A stretch of 64,000 nt of DNA from Rossellomorea aquimaris (GTDB taxonomy: Bacteria > Bacillota > Bacilli > Bacillales > Bacillaceae_B): NCBI RefSeq assembly GCF_008180865.1, contig NZ_VTEX01000002.1, positions 930,001 through 994,000 on the forward strand. Direction: 5' to 3'. Shown in pieces: positions 43,075-51,437 of this stretch; position 1 is the stretch's first letter; every line of letters begins with the position of its first letter. The notes beneath the pieces were generated by a model. It had not been told where the DNA came from. It saw only the letters and a list, made by a program, of their open reading frames with translations, and made no database searches. The position numbers were made by a program, and so were the translations under genes.

Positions 43075-44124
43075 CTAAATCAGTTTACCTTTGTAGGTGA
43101 GTTCTTTTGGTTCTAGGTGGTTGTATTGTCCTTGGAGTATTTGTTGAATGTCTTGGATGGTCTGTTGGATTCCGACGGTTTGCCCTTTTATTTTGGTGAA
43201 TTCTTCTGCCACGTAGAATGGCTGGCTCAAGTAGGCTTCCAGTCGCTCTCCTATATGAAATAGATCGAGATCCGCTTCAGGTATTTTATCTTTACCGATT
43301 GTATTCATGAGGACACGAATTTCTTTGTAGCGTCTTAGCAGCTTCTTGGCTTTCTTGTGAATAGTCGTGTGGCTTGAATCCAGGGCGTCGTCTTCAAGTA
43401 AAATCGATGTAGACTGCACTGGGTGGATGGCCGGGTACACCCCCCGGGTAGAGAGATCAATATCGAAGTAACATAAAGTATCGAGTGGACCGAACGGGTC
43501 CTCTTCATCCACTGCTTCACCGGTGGGATCAAATAAAACAGTAGTGATTTCCGGATAGCTCTCTCCTTCGAATCGCTCTCTCAATTCATATAATTCCCCT
43601 GACACAATATAGGAACGGTCAACATACAGGAGAATTCTGTCTTTATCCTCAATAAGGCTGACTTCTGCAAAGGCTTCATCAATCGAGTTGCATTTCGCAT
43701 CAACAAACCCTTCAAGATCACTCAAACCAGGATAGGTTTTATCCGGCGTCAATAAGATCGATTGATATCCTTTTTCTTTCAGCACTTTTGTCATTTCCGC
43801 TAAAACAACAAATTGACCAACCTGTGCTCTCGCCACGAACCCATTCGTTCCACCTTGGACAATCGGCGCAAACAAATCGAGTGGTTTGATTCCCGTTTCA
43901 ATCATAGTTAATTTCCCTCCTTGAATAATTAATTCATCCAGCGTGCAGTTAGCCAGATTTGCTAATGTAACTATCGTTTTCACTTCGGCACGTCCTACAG
44001 AAATCTTGCCGGTACATAGATTGGATACCGTTGCAGGTCTTAACCCTACTGTTTTGGCAGCTGATGTTAAATTGGGTACACGTCGCCGCAGCAATGAAAC
44101 ATTCAACCTTAAATTCTCTTTCAT
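43075..44124 (-). CDS. HTH protein fused to degenerate F1-ATPase-beta-like domain
   Basis: 349 aa. Residues 1-66 form an XRE-like helix-turn-helix (LTSAAKTVGLRPATVSNL...LANCTLDELI). Residues 74-349 align by eye with the F1-ATPase beta subunit from its nucleotide-binding domain on: ETGIKPLDLFAPIVQGG, then YPAIHPVQSTS, LSQPFYVAEEFT and FQQIL-like DIQQILQGQYNHL. The P-loop (GGAGVGKT in true beta) reads ARAQVGQF, so Lys and Thr are lost; the Walker B region is RILLYVDRS. It is probably a non-hydrolysing regulator. AAGGAGGGG precedes the ATG, overlapped by a 16-bp palindrome. Not part of an atp operon. Function unknown. Confidence 0.8.
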   Translation of the reverse strand: MKENLRLNVSLLRRRVPNLTSAAKTVGLRPATVSNLCTGKISVGRAEVKTIVTLANLANCTLDELIIQGGKLTMIETGIKPLDLFAPIVQGGTNGFVARAQVGQFVVLAEMTKVLKEKGYQSILLTPDKTYPGLSDLEGFVDAKCNSIDEAFAEVSLIEDKDRILLYVDRSYIVSGELYELRERFEGESYPEITTVLFDPTGEAVDEEDPFGPLDTLCYFDIDLSTRGVYPAIHPVQSTSILLEDDALDSSHTTIHKKAKKLLRRYKEIRVLMNTIGKDKIPEADLDLFHIGERLEAYLSQPFYVAEEFTKIKGQTVGIQQTIQDIQQILQGQYNHLEPKELTYKGKLI

Positions 44125-44140
44125 GGTAAATATCCCCTCC

Positions 44141-44156
44141 TTACTTTATAAAGTAA
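44141..44156. promoter_or_regulatory. 16-bp palindrome at the RBS of the HTH/F1-like gene
   Basis: TTACTTTATAAAGTAA is a perfect palindrome, directly next to AAGGAGGGG on the minus strand. Related half-sites (TTACTTCTAAAGGTAAAG-like) recur up to about 44225. It is a good candidate operator for the gene's own HTH domain. Confidence 0.55.
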
Positions 44157-44422
44157 TACATTTTACTCCTAAAAGCAATTGTTTTTATCATCTAAACGTA
44201 ATTTCTTTACCTTTAGAAGTAATTTAAAGATGAAAGGTGGATAAAAGCTTTTCCAAAAAATAGTCATTTCCCTCTATCGTTTAGAATTCCATAAAGATTA
44301 ACCTCCATAATCCAACAAAAAAAATACAATTATATTTGTAATTATCATACTATTGACCTATATAAGTATTTGTCAATGTCTGTTAGGCTTAAATTAAGTC
44401 AAATGACGAAAGAAGAATTAAT

Positions 44423-44749
44423 ATGACAGTAAATGTATTTTTAGACGATTACCGCCACTGTCCTCAAGGGTACATTCTCGCGAAAGACATCGATGAATGT
44501 ATTGACCTGCTTCTGAATTTTTCTATCGCTCATCTTTCATTGGATCATGACTTAGAAAGCAAGACCCGTAATGGATTAATGCTCGTACACTATATGGTAG
44601 AAAAGCAGCTATTTGCAGAACGCATCACGATTCATTCCGCCAACTCTGTTGCAGGCAAACAAATGTTCAAGTATTTAAAAGAGGCTCAGAGTGAACACAA
44701 GATGCCTAAATCAATCAAGATTATGTTACGTCCTTTACCTCTCAGATGA
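44423..44749 (+). CDS. Cyclic-phosphate processing receiver-domain protein (cREC-like)
   Basis: 108-aa single-domain protein with a receiver-like fold: NVFLDDYRHCPQG at strand 1, SLDHDLESKTRNGL and ITIHSANSVAGKQM. The LDD.R, LDHDL and HS.N motifs are those of the cREC family predicted to act on cyclic phosphate ends of RNA or nucleotides. It is divergent from the HTH/F1-like gene with 298 bp between them. No cognate kinase is adjacent, so it is not an ordinary response regulator. Confidence 0.75.
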   Translation: MTVNVFLDDYRHCPQGYILAKDIDECIDLLLNFSIAHLSLDHDLESKTRNGLMLVHYMVEKQLFAERITIHSANSVAGKQMFKYLKEAQSEHKMPKSIKIMLRPLPLR

Positions 44750-44759
44750 GTTATCATAT

Positions 44760-44793
44760 AAAAAAGAACTGTTCCCCGAACAGTTCTTTTTTT
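44760..44793 (+). terminator. Terminator of the cREC gene
   Basis: AGAACTGTTC / GAACAGTTCT stem, 3-nt loop, seven T residues. Confidence 0.9.
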
Positions 44794-44866
44794 GTCCATT
44801 CATTTCAATTGGGTTTTTCTTACTTTATAATGAAGGCGACAGTAATTTAAAAAAGAGGGTTAAATT

Positions 44867-45937
44867 ATGGATTTTCTGAAAAAATTTCAATTTGTCGGAG
44901 GCAGAATAGCCAAAACCGGTATTGCCGTTTTTTTAACGGCTCTTGTGTGTGAGCTTTTAAATTGGCCAGCGACCTTTGCCGTCATTACAGCCATAGTCAC
45001 CATCGAGCCCACAGCCGCAAATTCAATCAAGAAAGCATTCATTCGTTTTCCCGCTTCAGCGATAGGAGCACTATTTGCGGTAATCATTGCTTCCACGTTC
45101 GGGGATCACCCCATCACTTATGCGTTGGTCGCGCTGCTCACAATCATTACCTGCCACAAGCTTCATTTAGGGGCAGGCATCCTGGTCGCTACGTTAACTG
45201 GGATTGCCATGATCCCCACCATACACGATCACTATGTAGCTACCTTTTTCATTCGCCTGGGCACGACCACCATCGGGCTGATTGTGTCTACATTAGTGAA
45301 CTTGTGGATCCTTCCACCAAAATACTCGAAAACGATTACGGCCAAGATTCATAATCTCTATTTCAAAACGGGCAATTTATTAGAAAAAAGAGGCTCTGAA
45401 GTTCTTCAGAATCACTCTCTTCACCGGGATACAAAATTGATCTTCAATGATATTTTGAGAGACATAGAATCTACGGACACCCTATGCGAATATCAAAAGG
45501 AAGAATGGAAGCTTCACCGCTCCAGTCGTGAGGAATTGCGTTATTTCCATTATGAGTACAAAAAACTTAACCTCTTAAGGCAGATCCTTTTTCATATTGG
45601 GAACCTAATTTACTTACCTGTTCAGTATTCATTCAGTGAGGAAGAGAAAGATCGTATCTTACATGCGACCCAATCATTGAAAGGCATCATGCATCATCCA
45701 TCGTTTCACATACCTGAACAACATTTTACTCTAATGAAAGATTTACTCGAGGAATTCTGGGACGATCATGAAGGACTACATACAAAACCCTTTCAGTCCA
45801 TGAAGCATCACTTTTCCTGTGAAACGGTCATGCTGTACGAATTACTATCCATTCACGACCTTTTAGAGGAGCTCAGTGAAATACATGTGTTAGAAGCCCA
45901 GCATCAAACCGTCCTGGAGAAAACGTTACACCCATAG
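44867..45937 (+). CDS. ArAE/FUSC-family aromatic acid exporter-like protein
   Basis: 356 aa. Residues 1-155 have five to six membrane segments with the ArAE_1 pattern (GGRIAKTGIAVFLTALVCELL; FAVITAIVTIEPTAANSIKKA); residues 160-356 are a soluble helical domain with many His residues, as in B. subtilis YgaE/YqjA. Likely export of aromatic carboxylates or related anions. AGAGGG precedes the ATG. Confidence 0.85.
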   Translation: MDFLKKFQFVGGRIAKTGIAVFLTALVCELLNWPATFAVITAIVTIEPTAANSIKKAFIRFPASAIGALFAVIIASTFGDHPITYALVALLTIITCHKLHLGAGILVATLTGIAMIPTIHDHYVATFFIRLGTTTIGLIVSTLVNLWILPPKYSKTITAKIHNLYFKTGNLLEKRGSEVLQNHSLHRDTKLIFNDILRDIESTDTLCEYQKEEWKLHRSSREELRYFHYEYKKLNLLRQILFHIGNLIYLPVQYSFSEEEKDRILHATQSLKGIMHHPSFHIPEQHFTLMKDLLEEFWDDHEGLHTKPFQSMKHHFSCETVMLYELLSIHDLLEELSEIHVLEAQHQTVLEKTLHP

Positions 45938-45939
45938 AT

Positions 45940-45982
45940 ACTAGTAAAGGTATAGACAAATCGTGTCTATACCTTTACTAGT
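45940..45982. terminator. Long perfect hairpin between converging genes
   Basis: 19-bp exact arms, ACTAGTAAAGGTATAGACA (45940-45958) and complement (45964-45982), loop AATCG. No T-run follows on either strand, so intrinsic termination would be atypical. Confidence 0.6.
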
Positions 45983-45988
45983 GAAATC

Positions 45989-47155
45989 TTATTTCAAAGC
46001 GTTATTCGCTAGCATTGCTATCACCATATCATCCATCGGCGGATTGTGAAGACCAGCCCTTACATCACGATAATAACGTTGCATCGGGTTCGAGCGGAAA
46101 AGACTTTTTGCTCCAACAATTCTCATGGCGATGTCTACAATGTGAAAGGCGCTGTTCGTCACGATATGTTTTACAGAAGCAAGCTCTGACCCCATGTGTA
46201 TCCGTTTTTCAGGCTCACTCACCCACTTATCGGCTACTGAATAGAGAATTTGCCTGGCCTTGAATAGTTCCAATTCTATTTCACCAATTTTCCGTTGAAC
46301 TTCAGGTACATCCTTGATGGGTCCCGGCAGACTGTTTGGTGAATAGTCCTTTGCAAATTGGATGGCATAGTTGCGTGCGGCGATCGCAACACCTATATAG
46401 CATGCGGGTATGTGCAGGAGCCATGCTTTAGGAAGATCATTCTTTCCTCTCGGATTTACACTATCACGTTCGACCAAGGCAGAAGACGGGAGATGTACAT
46501 CCGTGAGAACGAGATCATCACTGCCCGTTCCTTTCATGGAAATCGTTTCCCACGTTTCTTCGATGCTTACTCCTTCCAGGTCATGATTCACCAAGAAGAA
46601 TCCTTTCTCTTCCGTGTCTCCGATTGTTGCTGATACTAAAGAATAGTTCAGGATTCTCGCCATAGAAGTAAAGGATTTCCTGCCGCTTACTTTCCATCCC
46701 TCTTCCGTTTTCACTGCTTTGGTTTCGGGAAGTCCTCCACGAGTGGGGCTTCCCGTTGCCGGTTCCGATGCTGCCCTGTTAATTAGAGCATTGTTTGCTA
46801 CAACCTCTTCACAAAGTTCTTTGAACACTCCTTCATCCCACGTCCGGGTTTCCGTCAATTCCATCAATCCCCCGAGATGCCAGCCAATGGACAAAGCCGT
46901 TGCCGCGTCCCCAGTAGCAAGCCTTTCTTGAATCATCACCAGCTCATATAGGCTGATTTCTTCCCCGCCGTACTCTTTAGGAAGAGATAATGTTCCATAT
47001 CCCTTTTTCTTCAGGTCGTTGAAATTCTCATAAGGAAATTCATCTTCCCTGTCATACGCTTCCCCTCGTTCAGAAAACACATCAGCAAGCTCACCAGCTA
47101 AATCAACCAAATTCCTTTGGCGATCATTCTGTATATACGGTTCATATAAGTCCAT
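45989..47155 (-). CDS. Acyl-CoA dehydrogenase family flavoprotein
   Basis: 388 aa. N-terminal helical domain, central beta domain (ASEPATGSPTRGG, KVSGRKSFTSMA) and C-terminal helical domain (RIVGAKSLFRSNPMQRYYRDVRAG, FAD-binding arginines). The usual acyl-CoA dehydrogenase Glu is not obvious, and the sequence resembles the YdbM/DszC-like branch, so a monooxygenase-type role is possible. AGGAGGAG precedes the ATG. Confidence 0.82.
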   Translation of the reverse strand: MDLYEPYIQNDRQRNLVDLAGELADVFSERGEAYDREDEFPYENFNDLKKKGYGTLSLPKEYGGEEISLYELVMIQERLATGDAATALSIGWHLGGLMELTETRTWDEGVFKELCEEVVANNALINRAASEPATGSPTRGGLPETKAVKTEEGWKVSGRKSFTSMARILNYSLVSATIGDTEEKGFFLVNHDLEGVSIEETWETISMKGTGSDDLVLTDVHLPSSALVERDSVNPRGKNDLPKAWLLHIPACYIGVAIAARNYAIQFAKDYSPNSLPGPIKDVPEVQRKIGEIELELFKARQILYSVADKWVSEPEKRIHMGSELASVKHIVTNSAFHIVDIAMRIVGAKSLFRSNPMQRYYRDVRAGLHNPPMDDMVIAMLANNALK

Positions 47156-47347
47156 TAAAACAGCTCCTCCTGATAAATATCACGTTTTACTTCTTCTATT
47201 CATCATAATCAATTCACATGTCTAACTCAAAGATATTGTTTACTAAACCGATAGGAATTAAATATTTTCTGTTATCCGTATAAATCTATTTTCATTAAAC
47301 CAATCTAAGAGTAAGATATCTCGTCATCCTTTTAGGAGGGATTCACC

Positions 47348-47851
47348 GTGAGTCATAAAAAAAACAAACTTTATATACTCATTCTGATGCTCGTTTCTTG
47401 GGTATTCCTCTTACTAGCAGGAAAAGAGAGCTTAAAAAAGTATTTACCTGCCTCTATGTTTATGTCATTCCTCGTTTATTCAGAAAATGTTTTCGCAGAA
47501 AGAGTGAAATGGTGGACCATCACTACCAGGCTTTTCCCGAATGTGAATGGCATTATGCCTTTTGTGATTGGGGTTTTTTTGAGCGGTTCTGTTTGGATTC
47601 TTAAATTCACCTATAAAAACATTTATCTTTATGTATTGGTCAATTTCCTTGTCGATACGTTCTTTACATACCCTTTCTACTCCCTTTTCAAAAAACTCGG
47701 TGTGTGGAAGCTAATCCGCTTAAGGCAGTATCAGCTATCACTTCTGTTCTTTGTTAAATCATTACTAATGTATGCGTTTCAGAAGTTTATCGGTGACCGG
47801 CTTTATTCGAAAAATGAAAGACCTGCTTCTAAACAACAAGGTCTGTATTAA
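47348..47851 (+). CDS. Membrane protein of unknown function (167 aa)
   Basis: I do not recognise a family. It has four hydrophobic segments (ILILMLVSWVFLLLAG; MPFVIGVFLSGSVWIL; and two more) and a basic C-terminal tail. GTG start with GGAGGG upstream. Monocistronic with its own terminator. Confidence 0.7.
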   Translation: MSHKKNKLYILILMLVSWVFLLLAGKESLKKYLPASMFMSFLVYSENVFAERVKWWTITTRLFPNVNGIMPFVIGVFLSGSVWILKFTYKNIYLYVLVNFLVDTFFTYPFYSLFKKLGVWKLIRLRQYQLSLLFFVKSLLMYAFQKFIGDRLYSKNERPASKQQGLY

Positions 47852-47854
47852 CCG

Positions 47855-47892
47855 AAAAAACCTGCTGCCCAGTTAGGCAACAGGTTCTTTTT
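47855..47892. terminator. Bidirectional terminator
   Basis: AACCTGCTGCC (47859-47869) / GGCAACAGGTT (47876-47886), flanked by A-run and T-run. Confidence 0.88.
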
Positions 47893-47897
47893 ATGGG

Positions 47898-49355
47898 TTA
47901 AGATGCATTTTCCTTGTCTTCTACTTTATATTCCTGCTCCCAGAATTCTGCATTTTTGATGCCGAGCTTTGTAGAGTTGAAGACTGGATCAAGACCTTGC
48001 TTCTTCTGCTCTTCGTAATCCTTGAGTGCTTTTAAAGCAGGTTTGGCAAGGATAAGGATGGCGATTAAATTCAGCCATACCATGATTCCAAGACCGATAT
48101 CACCTAACGCCCATGCTAAAGCGGCTTCTCTTACTGCTCCGTAGAATGTAGCAGCAAGCAGAACAAACTTTAAGATGGTCATCGCCACTTTTGAATTCTT
48201 CCCTCTCATCAGGTAGGCAACATTCGTTTCCGCCATGTAGTAGTAAGCCATAATAGTTGTAAAAGCAAAGAAGAATAATGCGATCGCGACAAATGATGCT
48301 CCGAATCCAGGGATGACTGATTCAATCGCTGCCTGTGTATAACCAGGTCCCGCTTCGATTCCTTCTAAATTGTTCGCAAGCATTGTTCCATCAGGAGCTT
48401 CTGTGTTGAAGGATCCAGTAAACAAGATCATGAATGCTGTAGCCGAACAAACCAGAAGAGTATCGATGTAAACGGAGAACGCTTGAACCAGCCCTTGTTT
48501 AGCAGGGTGGGACACTTCAGCTGCCGCTGCAGCATGTGGTCCTGTACCTTGACCTGCTTCGTTGGAATAGATTCCACGTTTCACTCCCCAAGACACGGCC
48601 ATCCCGATGATTCCACCGAATGCTGAATCAAAGCCGAATGCACTCTTGAAGATAAGAGCAAAAACTGCCGGGATTTCAGTGATATTCATTCCTACAATGA
48701 TAAGAGATAGAAGAATATAGGCAATCGCCATAAATGGGACTACGTAAGAAGCTACTCCAGCGATACGTTTGACCCCACCAAAAATGATGACTCCGATTAA
48801 CACGACAAGACCAATACCAGTTACTGTTGTACTAAGACCAAATGCATTTTCAAGCCCTAATGCAATGGAATTTGATTGAATTCCAGGCATTAAAATACTC
48901 ATTGCAAGCAATGTAGCAAGTGAGAATAGCACGGCATACCATTTCCAGCCAATCCCTTTTTCAATATAATAGGCTGGTCCTCCACGGTATTCCCCATTTT
49001 GCTTCACTTTGTAAATTTGAGCAAGTGTGGATTCGATGAAGGCACTGCTTGCACCGATAAATGCAATCGTCCACATCCAGAATACCGCCCCTGGACCACC
49101 AAAAGCTATGGCTGTTGCAGTACCGGCGATGTTACCCGTCCCGACACGTCCTGATAACGACAGCGCCAACGCCTGGAATGAAGACACACCAGCTTTGGAG
49201 CTACCACCCTTAAACATTTGAACCACCATATCTTTAATCAACCGGACTTGTAAAAACTTCGTTAAAATAGAAAATAATAACCCTACACCCAAACAGAAGT
49301 AAATCATGACCGGAGACCAAAGTATTCCTACCAACTTGCCAACTAATTCTTCCAC
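47898..49355 (-). CDS. Sodium:alanine/glycine symporter (AGCS family)
   Basis: 485 aa, about 11 membrane segments. AGCS signatures: LALSLSGRVGTGNIAGTATAIA (sodium/substrate site) and GVKRGIYSNEAGQGTGPHAAAAA. GTG start at 49355 after GGGGGAA. Imports alanine or glycine with sodium. Single-gene unit. Confidence 0.92.
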   Translation of the reverse strand: MEELVGKLVGILWSPVMIYFCLGVGLLFSILTKFLQVRLIKDMVVQMFKGGSSKAGVSSFQALALSLSGRVGTGNIAGTATAIAFGGPGAVFWMWTIAFIGASSAFIESTLAQIYKVKQNGEYRGGPAYYIEKGIGWKWYAVLFSLATLLAMSILMPGIQSNSIALGLENAFGLSTTVTGIGLVVLIGVIIFGGVKRIAGVASYVVPFMAIAYILLSLIIVGMNITEIPAVFALIFKSAFGFDSAFGGIIGMAVSWGVKRGIYSNEAGQGTGPHAAAAAEVSHPAKQGLVQAFSVYIDTLLVCSATAFMILFTGSFNTEAPDGTMLANNLEGIEAGPGYTQAAIESVIPGFGASFVAIALFFFAFTTIMAYYYMAETNVAYLMRGKNSKVAMTILKFVLLAATFYGAVREAALAWALGDIGLGIMVWLNLIAILILAKPALKALKDYEEQKKQGLDPVFNSTKLGIKNAEFWEQEYKVEDKENAS

Positions 49356-49533
49356 GGCATTTCCCCCTTTTCTTTGTAAAAATGTTCTTACTATTAAGAA
49401 TTATATTTTATTTGACACAAATTAGACAATCTTTTTTTGTGACGAAAATTTCTTAAACGTGGGAAAACCCTTATATGACAAGACTCTATACTCATAAAAA
49501 AATATTTGGGCAATCTAAAAAAGGGGTGATAAT

Positions 49534-49782
49534 ATGTCGAGAAGAAAACTTCTTGTACCTGAATCCCGGGCTGCGATGGATCAATTAAAAGCGAAAGTTT
49601 CGGGTACACAAGATCCCAAAGAAGCGAAATATGAGATCGCCAAGGAACAAGGTATTCCTCTTCAACGAGGATATAATGGAAAGTTAACGTCTGAGCAAGC
49701 GGGAAAAGTTGGCGGAAGGATTGGCGGTAACATGGTGAAGGAACTTGTGAGAATGGCTCAGGAGAATTTAAACAAGAATTAG
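49534..49782 (+). CDS. Alpha/beta-type small acid-soluble spore protein
   Basis: 82-aa DNA-coating spore protein. The germination-protease site KYEIAKEQGI and the second conserved helix GGRIGGNMVKELVRMAQ are clear; the N-terminus (MSRRKLLVPESRAAMDQLK) is typical. AGGGGTGA precedes the ATG. It should be expressed in the forespore; a SigG promoter was not resolved by eye. Confidence 0.93.
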   Translation: MSRRKLLVPESRAAMDQLKAKVSGTQDPKEAKYEIAKEQGIPLQRGYNGKLTSEQAGKVGGRIGGNMVKELVRMAQENLNKN

Positions 49783-49792
49783 CGTAAAGTTT

Positions 49793-49827
49793 GAGGCTGA
49801 CACACCAGAAATGTCAGCCTCCTTTTT
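49793..49827. terminator. Terminator between SASP and glycosylase genes
   Basis: GAGGCTGACA / TGTCAGCCTC stem (49793-49802, 49812-49821) and TTTTT. Confidence 0.88.
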
Positions 49828-50467
49828 AATAGATTTCCCCCAGTATTTCTTTCAACTTATCCAGGTCTTTGTATATTTCTTTTTCTAAAGAGCGATTGTA
49901 GAAAATCGATGCAGGATGAAAGGTCGGAAAAATGGAGTAGCTATCATCGCTCATGATCCATTCATTTGAATCAAGATCTTTTAACCGCCTGACTTTAGCA
50001 TGAATCAGCCGTCCATGCATTTGTGATATCGTGTACTTATTCCCCAATAGTCTTTGTAACCCGATATTCCCCAAGGTTACAAGCTGTTTTGGCTTAATAT
50101 GCTGCAGCTCATAATCCAGGATCGGGGCATGTGCCAGCTGTTCTTTACGATTCGGTGCCCTGTTATACTTCTTCTCCACGATCTCATGGTCCCCTACTTT
50201 CTTAGGGACAATTTTATAAGGTCTGCTTCTGACAGTTGAGGTAAAATATATGTCTTCCCTTGAAACCCCCAGATACTGAAAGAACTCATCCAGCACTTTT
50301 CCTGCCCGTCCACTAAACGGCATTCCATTATGAATCTCGGTTTCACCTGGAGCTTCCCCGACAATCATGATCGTCGGTTGCTCCGGGCCGCGCCCGTATA
50401 CAAACCCCTCACAGGGATAAGGCTCCATCCTTTTCTTACAGATATCGACTAATTCTTCCGGTATCAC
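49826..50467 (-). CDS. Uracil-DNA glycosylase family protein
   Basis: Base-excision-repair glycosylase superfamily, 213 aa from the GTG at 50467 (AAAGG 9 nt upstream). Motif 1 is GEAPGETEIHNGMPFSGRAG (water-activating and uracil-recognition loop); motif 2 is FPTFHPAS. Only two N-terminal cysteines (CKKRMEPYPC) are seen, so the Fe-S cluster of type-4 enzymes may be absent or incomplete. A longer start 20 codons upstream is possible but lacks a ribosome binding site. Confidence 0.82.
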   Translation of the reverse strand: MIPEELVDICKKRMEPYPCEGFVYGRGPEQPTIMIVGEAPGETEIHNGMPFSGRAGKVLDEFFQYLGVSREDIYFTSTVRSRPYKIVPKKVGDHEIVEKKYNRAPNRKEQLAHAPILDYELQHIKPKQLVTLGNIGLQRLLGNKYTISQMHGRLIHAKVRRLKDLDSNEWIMSDDSYSIFPTFHPASIFYNRSLEKEIYKDLDKLKEILGEIY

Positions 50468-50535
50468 GCTCATCATCCTTTGTTTCTTTATTATTTCCGT
50501 TATTCCCGGCCAGCACCCCAAATACACATTCCCAT

Positions 50536-50561
50536 GTTTATTTCACCTTAATAAAAGGAAT
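50536..50561 (+). promoter_or_regulatory. Possible SigB promoter
   Basis: GTTTAT (50536-50541), 14-bp spacer, AGGAAT (50556-50561). The homologous B. subtilis gene (YdaG) is SigB-dependent, which supports the weak -10 match. Confidence 0.4.
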
Positions 50562-50600
50562 AGTATGGATATAAATGAACCTTTAAAGGAGATGGATTGT

Positions 50601-51023
50601 GTGTCACAAGCTGAACTGAAACAACAAATCTTAAAAGTGCTCGATGAAAGCAAAGTAGGGACACTGGCAACGGTAAAAAATAATAAACCCCATTCCCGTT
50701 ATATGACGTTCTCACATGATGAGCTGACTCTATATACGCCAACAAACAAGGAAACCCATAAGACAGATGAAATTGAGGACAATCCTAATGTACATATCCT
50801 TCTTGGTTACGAAGGAGAGGGGTATGGAGATACCTTCGTCGAAATCGAAGGTCGCGCCACCATTGAAGAGTCTTCTCATTATAAGGAAAAACTATGGAAT
50901 GACCATATGAAAAAATGGTTTGAAGGTCCAGAGGATCCTGAATACATCGTCTTGAAAATTCAACCCGTCAGCATCCGATTAATGAACGATGATGAGGATT
51001 CGCCGCAGTCACTTGAATTATAA
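50601..51023 (+). CDS. General stress protein 26-like FMN-binding split-barrel protein
   Basis: 140 aa, pyridoxamine-phosphate-oxidase-like split barrel close to B. subtilis YdaG: VGTLATVKNNKPHSRYMTF and NVHILLGYEGEGYGDTFVEIEG. Binds flavin; exact role unknown. The GTG at 50601 follows AAAGGAG and begins where the family begins; an ATG 12 codons earlier is in the leader. Confidence 0.88.
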   Translation: MSQAELKQQILKVLDESKVGTLATVKNNKPHSRYMTFSHDELTLYTPTNKETHKTDEIEDNPNVHILLGYEGEGYGDTFVEIEGRATIEESSHYKEKLWNDHMKKWFEGPEDPEYIVLKIQPVSIRLMNDDEDSPQSLEL

Positions 51024-51035
51024 TCAATAATTACC

Positions 51036-51064
51036 TTGACATGTTTTAATATTGATGTTATATT
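51036..51064 (+). promoter_or_regulatory. Strong SigA promoter of a non-coding transcript
   Basis: TTGACA (51036-51041), 17-bp spacer, TATATT (51059-51064). No ORF with a ribosome binding site follows before the terminator at 51412. Confidence 0.8.
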
Positions 51065-51070
51065 TAGTTA

Positions 51071-51412
51071 TTGTAATCTTGTAACATACATTAAAACGAT
51101 AGAGAAGATAATTCGTAATTCTATTCTGTTTTGATTTAACAACTTATTCACACTGGATCGGCTTCGGAGCCGTTAGGATGTAAGAGAGGTAGGGCTTACG
51201 TCGTTTAGGTATATCAAACGACTCAAGGAATTGCCCGCGGCTGTTTATTATCTGCAAACAACGTTCAAGATATAAATATATTACTTGTGATGTTGCAAGT
51301 TACAGAGTTGTCTTTATCCGATTAAGGCAACACCAAAGGGATCGCTAACGGGATGATTAGCCCCTTAAAGACAAAAACACCTCAAAAGTGCTGACTTTTG
51401 AGGTGTTTTTTT
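51071..51412 (+). ncRNA. Candidate structured non-coding RNA (~340 nt), family not recognised
   Basis: Bounded by a near-consensus promoter and a perfect terminator (ACACCTCAAAAGT / ACTTTTGAGGTGT, 51377-51406, T-run). Internal hairpins: CGGCT/AGCCG (51159-51172), GTAAG/CTTAC (51180-51199), GTCGTTT/AAACGAC (51200-51222), ACTTG/CAAGT (51283-51300), GTTG..TTA/TAAGGCAAC (51308-51331), AAGGG+GCTAA / TTAGC+CCCTT (51336-51366). The body is more GC-rich than its flanks. It does not match 6S, tmRNA, RNase P, SRP RNA, T-box or common riboswitches as I know them. The downstream gene is on the other strand, so it is not a leader. Confidence 0.75.
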
Positions 51413-51437
51413 GTATTTTGAAAATTCATACATCCCA

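Noticed and set aside
43075..44124. A second F1-type ATP synthase beta subunit (alternative ATPase operon)
   Set aside because: No other atp-like genes are adjacent, the P-loop is destroyed and the N-terminal beta-barrel is replaced by an HTH domain.
44423..44749. Response regulator partner for the KinB-like kinase
   Set aside because: It has cREC motifs rather than the standard phosphoacceptor pattern with an output domain, and is separated from the kinase by the divergent HTH/F1-like gene.
51071..51412. Non-coding RNA as 6S, tmRNA, RNase P, SRP RNA or a riboswitch
   Set aside because: None of the conserved sequences of these families that I know are present, and the following gene lies on the opposite strand.
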